NCBI GenBank assembly: GCA_018398765.1
Contig: JAHBMJ010000171.1
Span: 5,432 to 54,596 of the forward strand
Origin: Chromera velia
Lineage: Eukaryota; Sar; Chromeraceae
DNA length: 49,165 nt
Direction: 5' to 3'
Position 1 is the first letter of the stretch. Every line of letters begins with the position of its first letter. A program made the translations under genes and the position numbers. Below, in pieces: positions 11,001 to 21,670 of this stretch. The notes under the pieces are model-generated. The model was not told the origin of the DNA and did no database searches. It was given only the letters and a program-made list of their open reading frames with translations.

Positions 11001-12539
11001 TTTGAGTCCCACGGGAAGCGGTCAGTCAATCAGATGCCAAATGTGTGCATGTATGTATATACGCAAAGGTGGTTGAACAGGGCCCAAGTGATCGATGGAG
11101 GCTGACCGATGAGGACTACACAGGCGAGCAAGAGGACCGACGACGGTTTCGTCTCTCTTGGCATGCCGATGCAAGCCCGAAAGCCCGCTGCAGCATGCAC
11201 ATTAATTGGAGGCCAGCACGTTAACACACAATTCAAGGAAGCATCTCTGGCTACATGCATGCAACATTTTGATGCCTCTCTGTCCCGACGGAGCAGCTCT
11301 CGAGTCCTACAAAAAGAAGGCTGTTGGAAGAAACTGACCCCACAAACTCAGGCTTCTGGAGTGAGAGAAATCTTTGTGCTAATTTCTGCTTCCGATCACC
11401 GAACCGTTCGGGACTGCACGGGATGTGACTCTCCCCTCGTGTTCCATGCGTTTGTTTGAATGTCAAATTGTTCGTGCTGGTTGGCGGTCAAAAGAAGTCA
11501 GCTGATCGAATGGTTTTCTGATTGAGTCCTGGACAATCGTATATAAGCAGGAGCTGTAAACCAAGCACAAATCTATCATGGCCCGACGTTAAAGGATGAA
11601 GTGACAGAGAGCAGAGAAGACACTAGCTGGATTTCGGCGATGAAAGAAATACATTCCATATATGTAGATGGCTGTATCGGTCATTTTTGCAAGGCCCGCG
11701 GCCCGGCCGGCCCGCATGCACAATCGCCGGCGCGGCGGGCAAGCGTGCCGCCCGCGGCAGATGATGCCGCAGATCGTGCCACCGCCGCCGCCGCCGCCCG
11801 CGGCACAGGCTACACAACGGCATTCAACAGTACAATGTATTTCAACATTTATTTGGCGGTCTCAACCGTTGTGAACATTTGTATACAATGCTACAAAATT
11901 CAAATGTGCAGTTTTAACATCAGTTTCCACTATGATGAGTTTATTTAAGTTTATTTATGCTTGCAAGTTATTGCAAGTATTTGCAAACCAGTAATTAAAC
12001 GGCAATTTTTATTTATTTTTTCATACTATCTAAAAATTCACAAACATTTTAGTTTAAGTTACTACTTAACCGATTTTTATTATAGTTTGCATGTATATTA
12101 TATATTTTCTTAACATTCAAAAAGTTTTGGAAGACCTCCCTGAACCTAACTACCACTTAAAAGTTCAAGCCGTATTTTTGGATAAGCTTAAAAGTCCGCG
12201 CCGCAAGCACAGATCATTTACGGTGTTTTAAAAGCCAAAGTCACATATCTGGACAGTGTCTTGACCGTCTACGCCGCAGGCATGGACGGTCTCTTGAAAA
12301 ACAATACCGCAGATAAAGATCATCTTGATTATATTTTTTCAAGTAGCATTTAGGTTCAGCGAGGTTTTTTGGAACTAATTGTAAAATGATTTTCATTCAT
12401 CTGAATGAAATCCTAATAGACGTCAGACTCACAAGTTTATATATCAGAAGATTCAGAATTTTTTTTTTTATTGCTTTCAAAGTATGAAAAAGAAGCCATG
12501 TGAGTCCTGACACTGCATTTTTTCTTCTTTTTTAATGTT
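11001..12539. other. Intergenic region between gene A and the kinase pseudogene
   Basis: This spacer lies upstream of gene A and downstream of the kinase remnant. It holds a very GC-rich island at about 11694-11813 in otherwise AT-rich sequence, and a plus-strand TATA-like word (GTATATAAGC) near 11540. Bases 11830-12480 are strongly AT-rich. No gene is supported. Confidence 0.5.
11694..11813. other. GC-rich island upstream of gene A
   Basis: About 120 bases of CCG/GGC-rich sequence, including repeated GCCGCC near 11780, in AT-rich surroundings. It starts about 700 bases upstream of the gene A start codon. A promoter role is possible but unproven. Confidence 0.4.
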
Positions 12540-14581
12540 TCAGCCTGTGGTTGTTGACACTCTCGGCCTGAAGTTAGCAGAATGGAACACTGCCTCCAGA
12601 GCTTTTGTGGTGACAGGTTTGAATAAGACGTCCCTTGCTCCCGCTCTCTGAAATGCTTCCGAGTCCTCCGTTTGTCCAGTGAGTTCCAGGAAAATTGGGG
12701 GCTTCTCAGACGGAAAGTTTTGCTTCAAGTGCAAAAAAATCTGAGCGATGGCTGCTGGCCCCTCCATTCGGGGCATGTTCCAGTTTATGAGGACAAGGTA
12801 TGGAATCGTTCCCCCTTGTCTGCAATCCGTGCCACGGCGTCTTTTCCATCTTCACTGACGGAGACAGAGAAGCCTATTCGCTTGAGGGCAAGGGAGACGG
12901 CAAGTTGGTACATTGAATTATCGTCTACCAGCAGAACGTCAGCCGTGTACCTCTGCCAGTGATAAGGAATTGCCAGGGAAAGGGAAGATGGGCGGACAGT
13001 TGAATCCAATGTTTATGGACAGTCTCCATGAGATGAACAGCGCTTCGCATACAGATCATAAGCACGGCTCGGAAAGTTTTTGCACATTCGGAGAGCTTCC
13101 TGGAAACTGCCAACCTCTCCTAGCAAACACTTCTTTTCCTCTTCCTCTTCCTCTTTATCTTTGTACTCGGGTTCTTTCAACCCAGCGGAGCTTGGGAATG
13201 AGACAGGGGGACAGTGAGACCACCGACGTCTGCGGGGGATGGGGTCGTTCTTCGGTTCTTCCTCATTCCCCCGCGCAGTGTCAGTACCAGTCTGAGGAGG
13301 ATCAAATAGAACTTGAAGAGTCCCCAGAGGCAGGGATGGACGGGAAAAGCGAAAGGGTACAGAGAAAAACGGGCTTTCTTTTTCCGAATCACCCTCGGAG
13401 TCTTCTGTCTTTGTGTCTCTCCTCTGACATACAGGCATCCACACCCCTACCCCCTCATGTTTGCTTGTACAGGCCTGACCATCCTCAAAAGACCCCTCCG
13501 TTTCGCAAAACTCCATTGCCTTCTCCGCCTCGCACTCTACTTCCCTCTCCCCCCCCTCATCCCCTAAAGCTTCCAAATCTGCAAGGGGCACATCAAGTTT
13601 GAAAAAGAAAGAGGAACCCCAGCCCGAACCCTCAGAGACCGCACCGATTTCACCCCCGCAGTGCGCCTCCACGAATATCCTGCTGATGCATAAACCTAAC
13701 CCTGTCCCTCCACCGTTCTGCTGTTCTCCTGAGTGAATCTGTGAATACGGTTTGAACAATTTGGGCAAGTCGGCAGGTTCAATGCCAACTCCCTGGTCCT
13801 TCACTGACACCCTCACTTGCACCCACGTCAGAGAGTCCTTTTCTGTCTGTCTCCTTTTGTCCCTCTCCCGTTCTCCGCTCACTTATTGAACTTCAGAATC
13901 GATGGACTCAAATACGCAGTCAGGCAACTTGGAGGCGTGGGGGCTGCTGCCCGGCGGGTGGGAGGATGCAGAGGAGAGACGGGTGACTTCCATTCTTAGC
14001 GTGATATTTCCTCCTGAAGGTGTGAACTTGCGCACGTTCGAAATGAAGTTACCAACTACCTGCATGCATCGGCCTATCAATTCACAATTCTCATGAAATG
14101 AATTGAAGAATCATGGCATGCAATGCAATGTGGAGAACCAGGTACATCCATCCATCTATCTGAGGAGGAACTTGGAAAGAGAGCGGACAATGAATGGTTG
14201 AGGAAGGGCAGAAAAAATACCACGAAGCCTGACTGTCACACAGAGATAGAGACAGCGGACCAAAGAAAAAAACGGAAAAAGGGAAGAGATTATGTGTTGA
14301 ACAGGAGGAGCATCGAAGAAGTATCGGTTCCCGTCTCTTTTTTCGCCTTTCCAACTGCGTCTCTTCTCTATCTACTCTTGCTCATATTCCTGCATCCGAC
14401 CTAGCTGACCTGTCAGAGTCTGGTGAAGTCTACCCATGTATAGAGGGCCTCTCCCCTCCCGTTTGAAACCTCGGGATCTATCCGGATCTCTGTCTTCAGT
14501 CTCAGTCCCTTCTGTCTCAACACAGGTCGCATCTCTCTAGAGATCGAGGCAATGAAACCCTGGCAGAGCAGTGCATAGGCA

Positions 14582-14584
14582 TCA

Positions 14585-14618
<34 letters not shown>

Positions 14619-14619
14619 A

Positions 14620-14655
<36 letters not shown>
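14582..14655 (-). repeat. (CA)n(GA)n microsatellite in a kinase intron
   Basis: A CA run followed by a long GA run directly upstream, in coding direction, of the exon starting at 14559. It reads as a CT-rich then TG tract and merges with the polypyrimidine region of the acceptor. Confidence 0.9.
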
Positions 14656-14656
<1 letters not shown>

Positions 14657-14774
14657 AGAGAGAAACGAGAAAAGAGGAGGGTACAGAAGCAGTCAAGCAT
14701 CACCACAGGCAAAAACACAATGTACGACAGAGAAAGAACATGTAAGACGAATTATTTCAGAAACGTAAAACGTA

Positions 14775-14900
14775 CAGAGAGAAAGAAAGAAATAAATAAA
14801 TAAAGAAAGAAAGAAATAAACAAATGAATAAAGAAAGAAAGAAAGAAAGAAAGTAAAAAAAAAAAAAAGAAAGAAAAGAAGAGAAAAAAAGAAAAAATGA
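14775..14900 (-). repeat. A-rich GAAA/AAAT low-complexity tract
   Basis: Imperfect GAAA and AAAT units in the kinase intron between 14912 and 14559. It encodes only low-complexity Phe/Leu/Ser frames on the minus strand. Confidence 0.85.
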
Positions 14901-16599
14901 AAGAAGCCGACCTGAAGAGAGCCGAGAGAGAATAAATATTCGAAAGCACCCGACGCCAGTTTCTCCAGGTGCAAGACGTCATTGCATATGAATCCTATCT
15001 GCGTGCAGGCATATGCATCATTCATTTGGATCATGTACATGCATGTTCGAGCAGGTAGACGGGTCGACAAAATCCCTCAGATGTCCTGAGCGTACGCTGA
15101 TTTCACACACGCAACTCCTTTGACTCATACAAGTCGCTTTCCTTCCTTCACGTTCTCCTCTTCTTTCCGCTCAATTCCCGCCAAACGAGCCGCTGTATGA
15201 GTAGACGGGAGGAAAAAGAAACCGCCCTCTAGCTCTTCATTCCCCCCTGCATGCCCCTCACCTAACTGACCTGTTCGATCTGTGACTGCACAGTTTTCCC
15301 GAGGTCCTCCAGAGAGGAGAGCCGGGCTCTTATCGTATGGGCACTCAGGTTGGGCGTCTCTGCCAATTGCTGGAGTTCCTTCAAGGCCTCGTTCTGTTCG
15401 CACATCAACAGACACGCAGCACTCAGGGGATTGCGAACCTACAGGCAGACAGGTAGGCAAGAGGAGAGAAGAGGGGAGGAAGGGAGAGAACACGTGCAAG
15501 GGCACGACAGACTGACCACGCAAACCACTTTACACGAAGATACGCATGCACACACACACGTAAGCATGCACAGAGAGAGAGTGGAGGTAAAGAGAGACTA
15601 GTAGGCAGTGCTCTGGCCACTTTTCAAGAGACCACACAGCAGCATGCAGCGAGAACTATCTCCTCTGAGAGCTGGCATAAAACACAGTTGAGAGGCTAGA
15701 CTCCCCATATCCCCCAGGTAGATCAACCTAGGTGGCTGTGCTGACCGACCTCGTGCAGACTGTACGAGAGGAGAGGAAGGAATGTTTTTGGAAGGAACTC
15801 TGTATCTTCTTTCCTTAATTCCTGCGAACTCCACTGCCGTCAGGAAGGCAGAGTCTCCAACTCCTCTCACCAGAAACATCACGAACCCTCCGAGGAACAT
15901 CATCACCGCAGTCTCCATATGATCCTCCGGAGCCCCCCACTGAGAGATGAACAGATACTTTCCGACAGCGTGGCTGGCCAACAGATTCACTGTACTGAAC
16001 ACGAAGGCAGGGAACCGCATCTGGAAAGGGCTCCCTACAGCAACGATGGCCATGAAGACAGCCCCTTGGTGAAGAGGGAACTTGGTGGCTGTCCTTTGGT
16101 TATGTGCGTCGCTGATCACCACCGCATGGCCCCACAAAACCAGAGACAGGCCCATGGACAGCACCCAGTTTTTGTGGCCTTTCATCCGGAGAACTGCATC
16201 AGGCTCAGCATTGTAAACCCAGTTGCAGCTGTGAAAGAGGCAACGGCCCAGTGAGCACCGATTGCCCACAAGGTATAGAAGGCCACCCATGTATGCAAAC
16301 GGGATGGAATAGCGGTGCAACATCGAGCTCGGCCATGAATGAATCTTTAATTTCATCTGACATCTCAAGACTGCGATTCGAAACTCAGATTCGTCCACGC
16401 CTGTGACCTCCATTCTGTCTTTGCATAAATTCCTTACTGCCTTTTGTGTTTGCGACTGAGAGCCTTTGCTGCAACCAAAGCGGCTACATGTACAACTTGA
16501 AGCCAGAGAGGGAAGGATCAACAGATGTATCCAGAACACTGCGGATGAACTTTGAATAACAGAGTCAACGAAGTCAGGACGTGCCACCAAAATTCAAGC

Positions 16600-17847
16600 T
16601 GAAGATCTGTGGAGGTGCTTGACTGACACATTTCACCGCATTGCCTCAAGGGGCAGCTGTATATATATATAGCTTCTGAAGCACCGTTCAGGCACGTACA
16701 CGAAAACATGCAACTAAGGTCATGCATTAACTTAAATGTTGAAGAGAAAAGAATTCTTTGAAATATTTAGTATCAACACAAAGGAACAGAAAAAGAAAGG
16801 AAAAGTGGGAGAAGGGGAGATCAGTGGAGAAAGTGTTGATCAGTCTCTATTTTTATATCCCACCTTCATATCGAATGCATGAAAAAACCCTCAATCATCA
16901 ATCGATAGATCACCCGAACACATCCAGCAAGGTAGGGAATGATTAAGATTACGAGGCCCTAGGCATATGCAGAGACCTCAGCACATCTCGCAGGAAGGAA
17001 TTTTTATGGCAGTTCTAGGGGCAGGCATAGGGACCATGCGGGGTGCCTATGTAGAGTAACTAGGATTGATGGAAATACGAACCAAACCTATGCATACCGG
17101 ACCAATACACGCCCGGAGTTGCGATAAGAGAAGGTCATACATTAAGGTTAGACACAACCGGATGCATGCATGCAGGCATGTTGACCGTAATTCACGCGCC
17201 GCTGGCTGCCGCGGCCACGCGAGCTAGCTGCATATATATGTACCACAGCCGGCTTGGGGGTAGGCCGGGCTCTGTATGGCTACATATTCTGCTCTTTATA
17301 GTGTCTCTCTGCATGGTCCAGTGTCAGGCCAGTATGCATCTGGCTGCATATATGCATGCATGCATGATCTGCCTTACCTTTTTTTGGTGTCTCTCTAGTC
17401 CTGTGTCGGGCTAGTATGCCTTATCTTAATTCGGGCACTTCGCGTATACATATATACTGAATCTGTAATTGCAACGATGACATGATTTCTCCGCATATAC
17501 ATTACATTATGCACGTACAAAACTCAGACGTCTCCGGGTTAAGGGCAAAGACATCTCCCGTTTTTTAATGCAAACCTTGTTATCTAATGTTCCTTTGATT
17601 GGAGAATGAATCAATTGACACCTCTCAGCATTACAGAAATATCGGATACGCACTAACACGCCAGCTATGCCACCGGATCCAGTGAGCGCTTCCTGAAGAA
17701 GAACTGGAGAGACGACTCAAAGCCGATGTTTCCAGAGTCCGTTTTAGAGAGAAAAGAATTTCAAGTTTTGAGGAAAGCGATTACGTGAATTATAGGAGCA
17801 AAGACTTTGTTGATTGCCTTGCTTCCTCGCATACCTCCTTTACCAGC
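16600..17847. other. Intergenic region between the kinase remnant and Copia element 1
   Basis: No gene is supported. The stretch contains several TGCATGCA clusters (about 17162 and 17353) and two imperfect copies of a phrase around GTGTCTCTCT...GTGTCAGGCCAGTATGC near 17300 and 17390. It ends at the 5' LTR of Copia element 1. Confidence 0.5.
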
Positions 17848-18083
17848 TGAACAATCAGAATGGTGCAATGCACGTGCGAATATTTGCAAACGTGCAGAAA
17901 TAAAATGAAATAAAATCCATGCATGCAAAAGCATGTTTGAGGTAATTCAAATTGACGTCCATGCATTCGTAGTCAATGCAAGACATAAAAGCAGACAAAG
18001 ACTACTTTAGGCAACTGCCAGAAGTTTCACATAAGAAGTAGATCTTCATGTCGATCATGTCTAGAGCACTAGCTCTTTCTGCT
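17848..18083 (+). repeat. 5' LTR of Copia element 1
   Basis: Aligns with 23469-23701 over its full length with scattered substitutions. Both copies share ACATAAAAGC, a possible TATA element, and end in GCTCTTTCTGC. Confidence 0.85.
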
Positions 18084-18239
18084 GGTACTCTGCTGGTGCT
18101 CTCTGCATGCGGGCAAAGACCTGTCCCGTGTTCTCTTATCCAGAGACTTGACCGATAGAGAGTTCAGTCTGCTTCCCTCTCTCTGTCGCTGCTAACCTTC
18201 GGCTTGTGATTCTGGGTTTCTCTCTGTGCTGCCAGAGGG

Positions 18240-19391
18240 ATGACAGACGAAACAGGTTCCCGTCTTTACTCCCCAGTTCTGGGAGTAAAGGACAGTTTTG
18301 AAGGTTTCAAGCTGGACTGCACCGCCATCTGCAAGGGTGACCTCGCTTTCAAGAAGCTGAGCAAGGATGAGCAGCTGTCAAAAGTCGCGATAGCCCTCTT
18401 CCGATCAGCAAAGGGGCATCCAGACTGCGGAGAGCAGGTGATCTCCTTGTTCAAGAAGGTAGATGCTCCTGAGTTCTCTAATGGGAACACCTCCGTCCCA
18501 GACACAAACTGGAACAAGTTCTGTATGACCATATGGGAGACTATCAGGATTCCGCTAGAAAAGAAGGACAGAGAGAAGAAAGAGGCAGTGAAGGCAGAGT
18601 ATACAGAGTTCTCGAAGTCGCTCGTGTTCGACCGCATTTCCAAGTGGACTGTGAAGTGGGGGTTGATAGAGCAAAGGGCAGCCGAAGTGGGGGTAACGAT
18701 CACAGATGAGGACAAGGCCACACACCTTCTGAAGTCCATCTCCCGGCACTCGCCGTCCTTTCATGCCATCTTGAAGGTGACGATGGATACAGCCGACCAA
18801 GAGGATCCAAAAAAGATCCTTGACAAACTGAAAGGCCTTCAGGAAACGCGGGAGGGAGATTCGTGGTCCTTGGTCGGTGATGCTCTCGGTGGGGGAGGTG
18901 GCAGTGCCTTACCTACACAAACAGCAGCTAAGCGTCCAAAGGTAAAGGAAGAGTTTGCCGGTCTCGTTTCTGTCGTACAGCAGACGGTGCAAGAGCAACT
19001 CCGTCTCACAGGTTTCGTTGGCCCTGGAAATGTTCTTGCCCGGTCTTCAAACGGAAAGGGGGAAAAGGGGCAAAGCAGGGGAAGGAACCTAGGCGGCAGA
19101 GGGGGCTCTAATGGCGCAGAAGGTACACAGGGAGGTTCTCCCAATCACGGAAGAGGTTCCCGCGATGCTTGTCCCAGATGTGTACGCCCTGGTGGTTACG
19201 ATGCGGGCTTCCTATGCCCTGCACTCGGACGCACCTGTGGCTACAAACCCTGCGGTAGAAAGGGGCACGACGCAGTCGTGTGCAGGATGAGAAAGAGGGA
19301 TGAAGAAAACAAGCAGCCGGGGAAGAGCGGACGGAGAGGGCCCCAAGGGTATGCAGACCAGGTTGGAGGGGGACAGGAGTCATCCGAGTAA
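18240..19391 (+). CDS. gag: Copia element 1 Gag
   Basis: Intact 383-codon frame from an ATG at 18240 to a TAA at 19389. The first two thirds are charged and helical, consistent with a capsid-like Gag. The C-terminal part is Gly/Arg-rich and then cysteine-rich. CGYKPCGRKGHDAVVC fits a variant zinc knuckle (C-x4-C-x4-H-x4-C) that would bind element RNA. The frame continues past the TAA into protease-like sequence, so the stop either separates Gag from Pol or is a mutation of a single Gag-Pol frame; most Copia elements use one frame. It begins about 155 bases after the 5' LTR. Confidence 0.75.
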   Translation: MTDETGSRLYSPVLGVKDSFEGFKLDCTAICKGDLAFKKLSKDEQLSKVAIALFRSAKGHPDCGEQVISLFKKVDAPEFSNGNTSVPDTNWNKFCMTIWETIRIPLEKKDREKKEAVKAEYTEFSKSLVFDRISKWTVKWGLIEQRAAEVGVTITDEDKATHLLKSISRHSPSFHAILKVTMDTADQEDPKKILDKLKGLQETREGDSWSLVGDALGGGGGSALPTQTAAKRPKVKEEFAGLVSVVQQTVQEQLRLTGFVGPGNVLARSSNGKGEKGQSRGRNLGGRGGSNGAEGTQGGSPNHGRGSRDACPRCVRPGGYDAGFLCPALGRTCGYKPCGRKGHDAVVCRMRKRDEENKQPGKSGRRGPQGYADQVGGGQESSE

Positions 19392-19766
19392 GGAATCCAT
19401 GTGCATAACAGGATCACGGTCACGGATATGGCGTTTCTCTCCGTCGGTGCATGCATGGAACAGACAAAATGTCCATCTCCTCCGATCGACAAGTTTGTGG
19501 CCAACACAGGTGCTATAGACAACATAGGCTCCACCCGCGTGTTCGGACGGTACGTGATTGTGCATAAGCCATCTACCCGAGATTTTGAACAGGCCCACGG
19601 AGACGCCCCTGCTGTGCAAACCGAAATGGAGTGTATGGTTGCCCTCCCAGTGACACTTCTGGAGGAGGAGCCAGACAACTGGCAGCAATGCACAGACGAG
19701 CCACTACTGATCCGCATGTGGCTGTCTGAAGATGACTCCGTCCATTCCCTTCTGTCCCCGAAGTGA
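19392..19766 (+). pseudogene. Copia element 1 protease region
   Basis: Same frame as Gag beyond the TAA at 19389. The segment FVANTGAIDNIGSTR matches the retroviral-type aspartic protease active site, normally DTGA or DSGA, but the catalytic Asp is replaced by Asn. The frame ends at TGA near 19764, and similarity continues in another frame from 19763. In an intact element this enzyme would cut the polyprotein. Confidence 0.65.
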
Positions 19767-21055
19767 TGAACAACAACAAAGCCGATGCAGTCAACTCCCA
19801 CTGCATGTTTGAGGACATATGGGGGAGAAGGAAGAAAGTCAAAATTGACTACCCCAGGGGGGATAACAGATTCGCTGTTCCTATGGTGCAGTTGCATCCC
19901 GAACAATTTCAGCATTTGGAGTTGGGAGGGGCACATGGACTGGCAGCAGCCGTGTCCGTAAGCAGACACAGCCAGCGACTGAAGGAAGCCGACGAGGAAA
20001 CGTGCATGACTTGGCACAGAAGACTTATGCACCAAGCTAGGCACCAAGGTAAGGAGAGGTTAGAAGAGACCCTAAAAGAAGAAGGTCTTCGCATGAGTCA
20101 TGCAGCGTAGCAAAAAGTCTATGCTGACTGTCGTGTCTGTGAAAGGAGAAATGCAATCTTTCCGTCTCTCTATGCAGTTCCCGACTGCCGATCGCGAGTC
20201 ACTCGATTCGGACAGGTTGTCTACTAGGACCACTGGTTCATTAATGACAGTGGTGGCGTGGGAGGGAGGGGTGAGTACGCAGTCTCCTTCATGTTCGACT
20301 ACTACACCGGCAAATGGGACATGATGGCAGGCGCCAACCGCAAGGTGGAAGGCGACCTGGGCGCACACCTGCTCAGATAGAAAGCACGCTATAGCAGCTT
20401 TCCCGAGTCCATTGAGGCAGACAAGGTGCAGGAGCTATGGGTAGCGGGGAGGAAATGGCACATCGCCATGGTGCCAGCGCCACCGTACTGTTATGGTCTA
20501 CACGGGGCGATTGACACCGCCACCCGCACAGCTCGAGTTCTAGTGCAGACTGCACTGGAAGAGCTAAACCTGCCAAAGGTCTTATACAAGCACGTGCTCG
20601 ACGGCATTTGTGAGACCTAGAACAAGACCTACAACACACAGATTGGCATGACTCCTGCAGAGAAATATTTGGGCTTCCCACCCGTGCGGACGTTCATGTT
20701 TGGAGATCAGGTTGTGATGAAAATGAATGAGAAGAGCCTGGAGCTGGCAGGGGTGGAGGTCACGTATCTCCACAAAGAAAATTCTTATCTTACCACTGTT
20801 CTCCGTAGAGCACCCATCTTGGGCAAGGGCACAGAGACCCACACTGTGCTTGAAGTCCACCCAGCATGGCTGAAGCCGGTTAGGCGAGGCCTGAACAAGT
20901 CATGGCTGGGACGCCGACAAAAGTGGGAGGTTCTAGAGGCTCGTCACTGGTCGGACATCCAAGCACAGAAGCAGCAGCAGGCACCACCCGTGCTCCACAG
21001 TCCGTCCCTGTCCCCTGTGTCCATGTTTCCGATTCTTTCTCAGTCCAGACCGTAA
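19763..21055 (+). pseudogene. Copia element 1 integrase region, broken
   Basis: The pre-integrase zinc-binding part appears as TCMTWHRRLMHQARHQGKER (19980-20060), followed by CRVCERRN after a frame change. The catalytic region is split by stops near 20226, 20376 and 20618 and by frame changes. The stretch MTPAEKYLGFPPVRTFMFGD (about 20648-20707) matches the usual end of the Copia integrase core. The remainder to 21055 is a proline-rich linker-like tail. Confidence 0.65.
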
Positions 21056-21670
21056 GAGGTCGGGGGTACCGCCGCGCATGGCCCGGGTGTTGCGGGGTTG
21101 GAAGTCCAAGGAAGGATTGAGGGAGACGGCAATGGAGAAGGGGTGGAGGCGCGAAAATACAGCGGTATCTGGGCTCAAACAGGCAGAGGGGGGGCATTGC
21201 AGCCTTTCATTATCCGACAAGAAAACAGCAGAAGCGTGCAGGTCAATGAATTTGACCAGACGCCAGCTGGAGAAGCTAGAGTCGGGGGTATGCGTCACAA
21301 CAATATCAACCACCGACTTGTTGTCTCCCGCTTTCAGTGGTCCGAGGGACAGCCCTTTCTGTCTGCTCTGGAGATGGCCAATGCAGCCGTGTCTCCTGTT
21401 GTCTCTCCCGAGGCCGTGCCTGCGGTCGTCCCTCCATCCACCTCTGCAGACGCGGCTGCTCAGCCGTCGGAGGTGAATCAAGAAGAAGAGGAGTGGGGGA
21501 GAGTGAAAGAGGAACTGTTCGGAGACAGAGCTTTGGAGATAAAAGCAGAGGAAGGGCAGGTTCAAGAGGAAGGTGGTGCCATGCTGATCGCAAAGCAGAG
21601 GCAGCCTACCTTGCCTCAAACATAATCCAATCGTCCGTCTCCTCCCATAAAGATCCCATACAGCCGCCGC

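Larger units (their letters stand above)
12540..16413 (-). pseudogene. Membrane-bound hybrid histidine kinase, decayed
   Basis: Remnant of a two-component sensor that would autophosphorylate on His and pass phosphate to its own receiver. The first segment (ATG at 16413 to 15750) has about five or six hydrophobic helices, then a frame change near 15840 into SYSLHE, which splices to VRNPLSACL (15438-15271) to form the H-box. Next come 14998-14912 (NDVLHLEKLASG) and 14559-14410, spliced to an exon starting at 14059, giving the N-box around VGNFISNVRKFTPSGG. G1 (DQGVGI) and G2 (GGGTGLGLCISRIF) lie in about 13830-13650. The receiver (LLVDDN, LTGQT, FKPV) spans about 12950-12540. Breaks: TGA at 14413-14415, TAA at 13883-13885, TAA at 13013-13015, a one-base slip in a G run near 12813, and the phospho-acceptor Asp read as Asn. 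Introns at the first four junctions are clean. Sequencing error is an alternative for single breaks, but not easily for all of them. Confidence 0.7.

Noticed and set aside
13313-13567. Plus-strand ORFs at 12913-13602
   Set aside because: Shadows of the kinase ATP-binding and linker exon, which carries clear family motifs on the minus strand.
15598-16590. Standalone 330-residue membrane protein
   Set aside because: Its only upstream start is TTG. A different frame of its last part supplies SYSLHE, which splices precisely to the kinase exon at 15438, so it is treated as the sensor part of the kinase remnant.
21306-21619. Several overlapping ORFs on both strands inside Copia element 1
   Set aside because: They lie in the low-complexity linker between integrase and polymerase. 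None has a motif, and the element explains the sequence.
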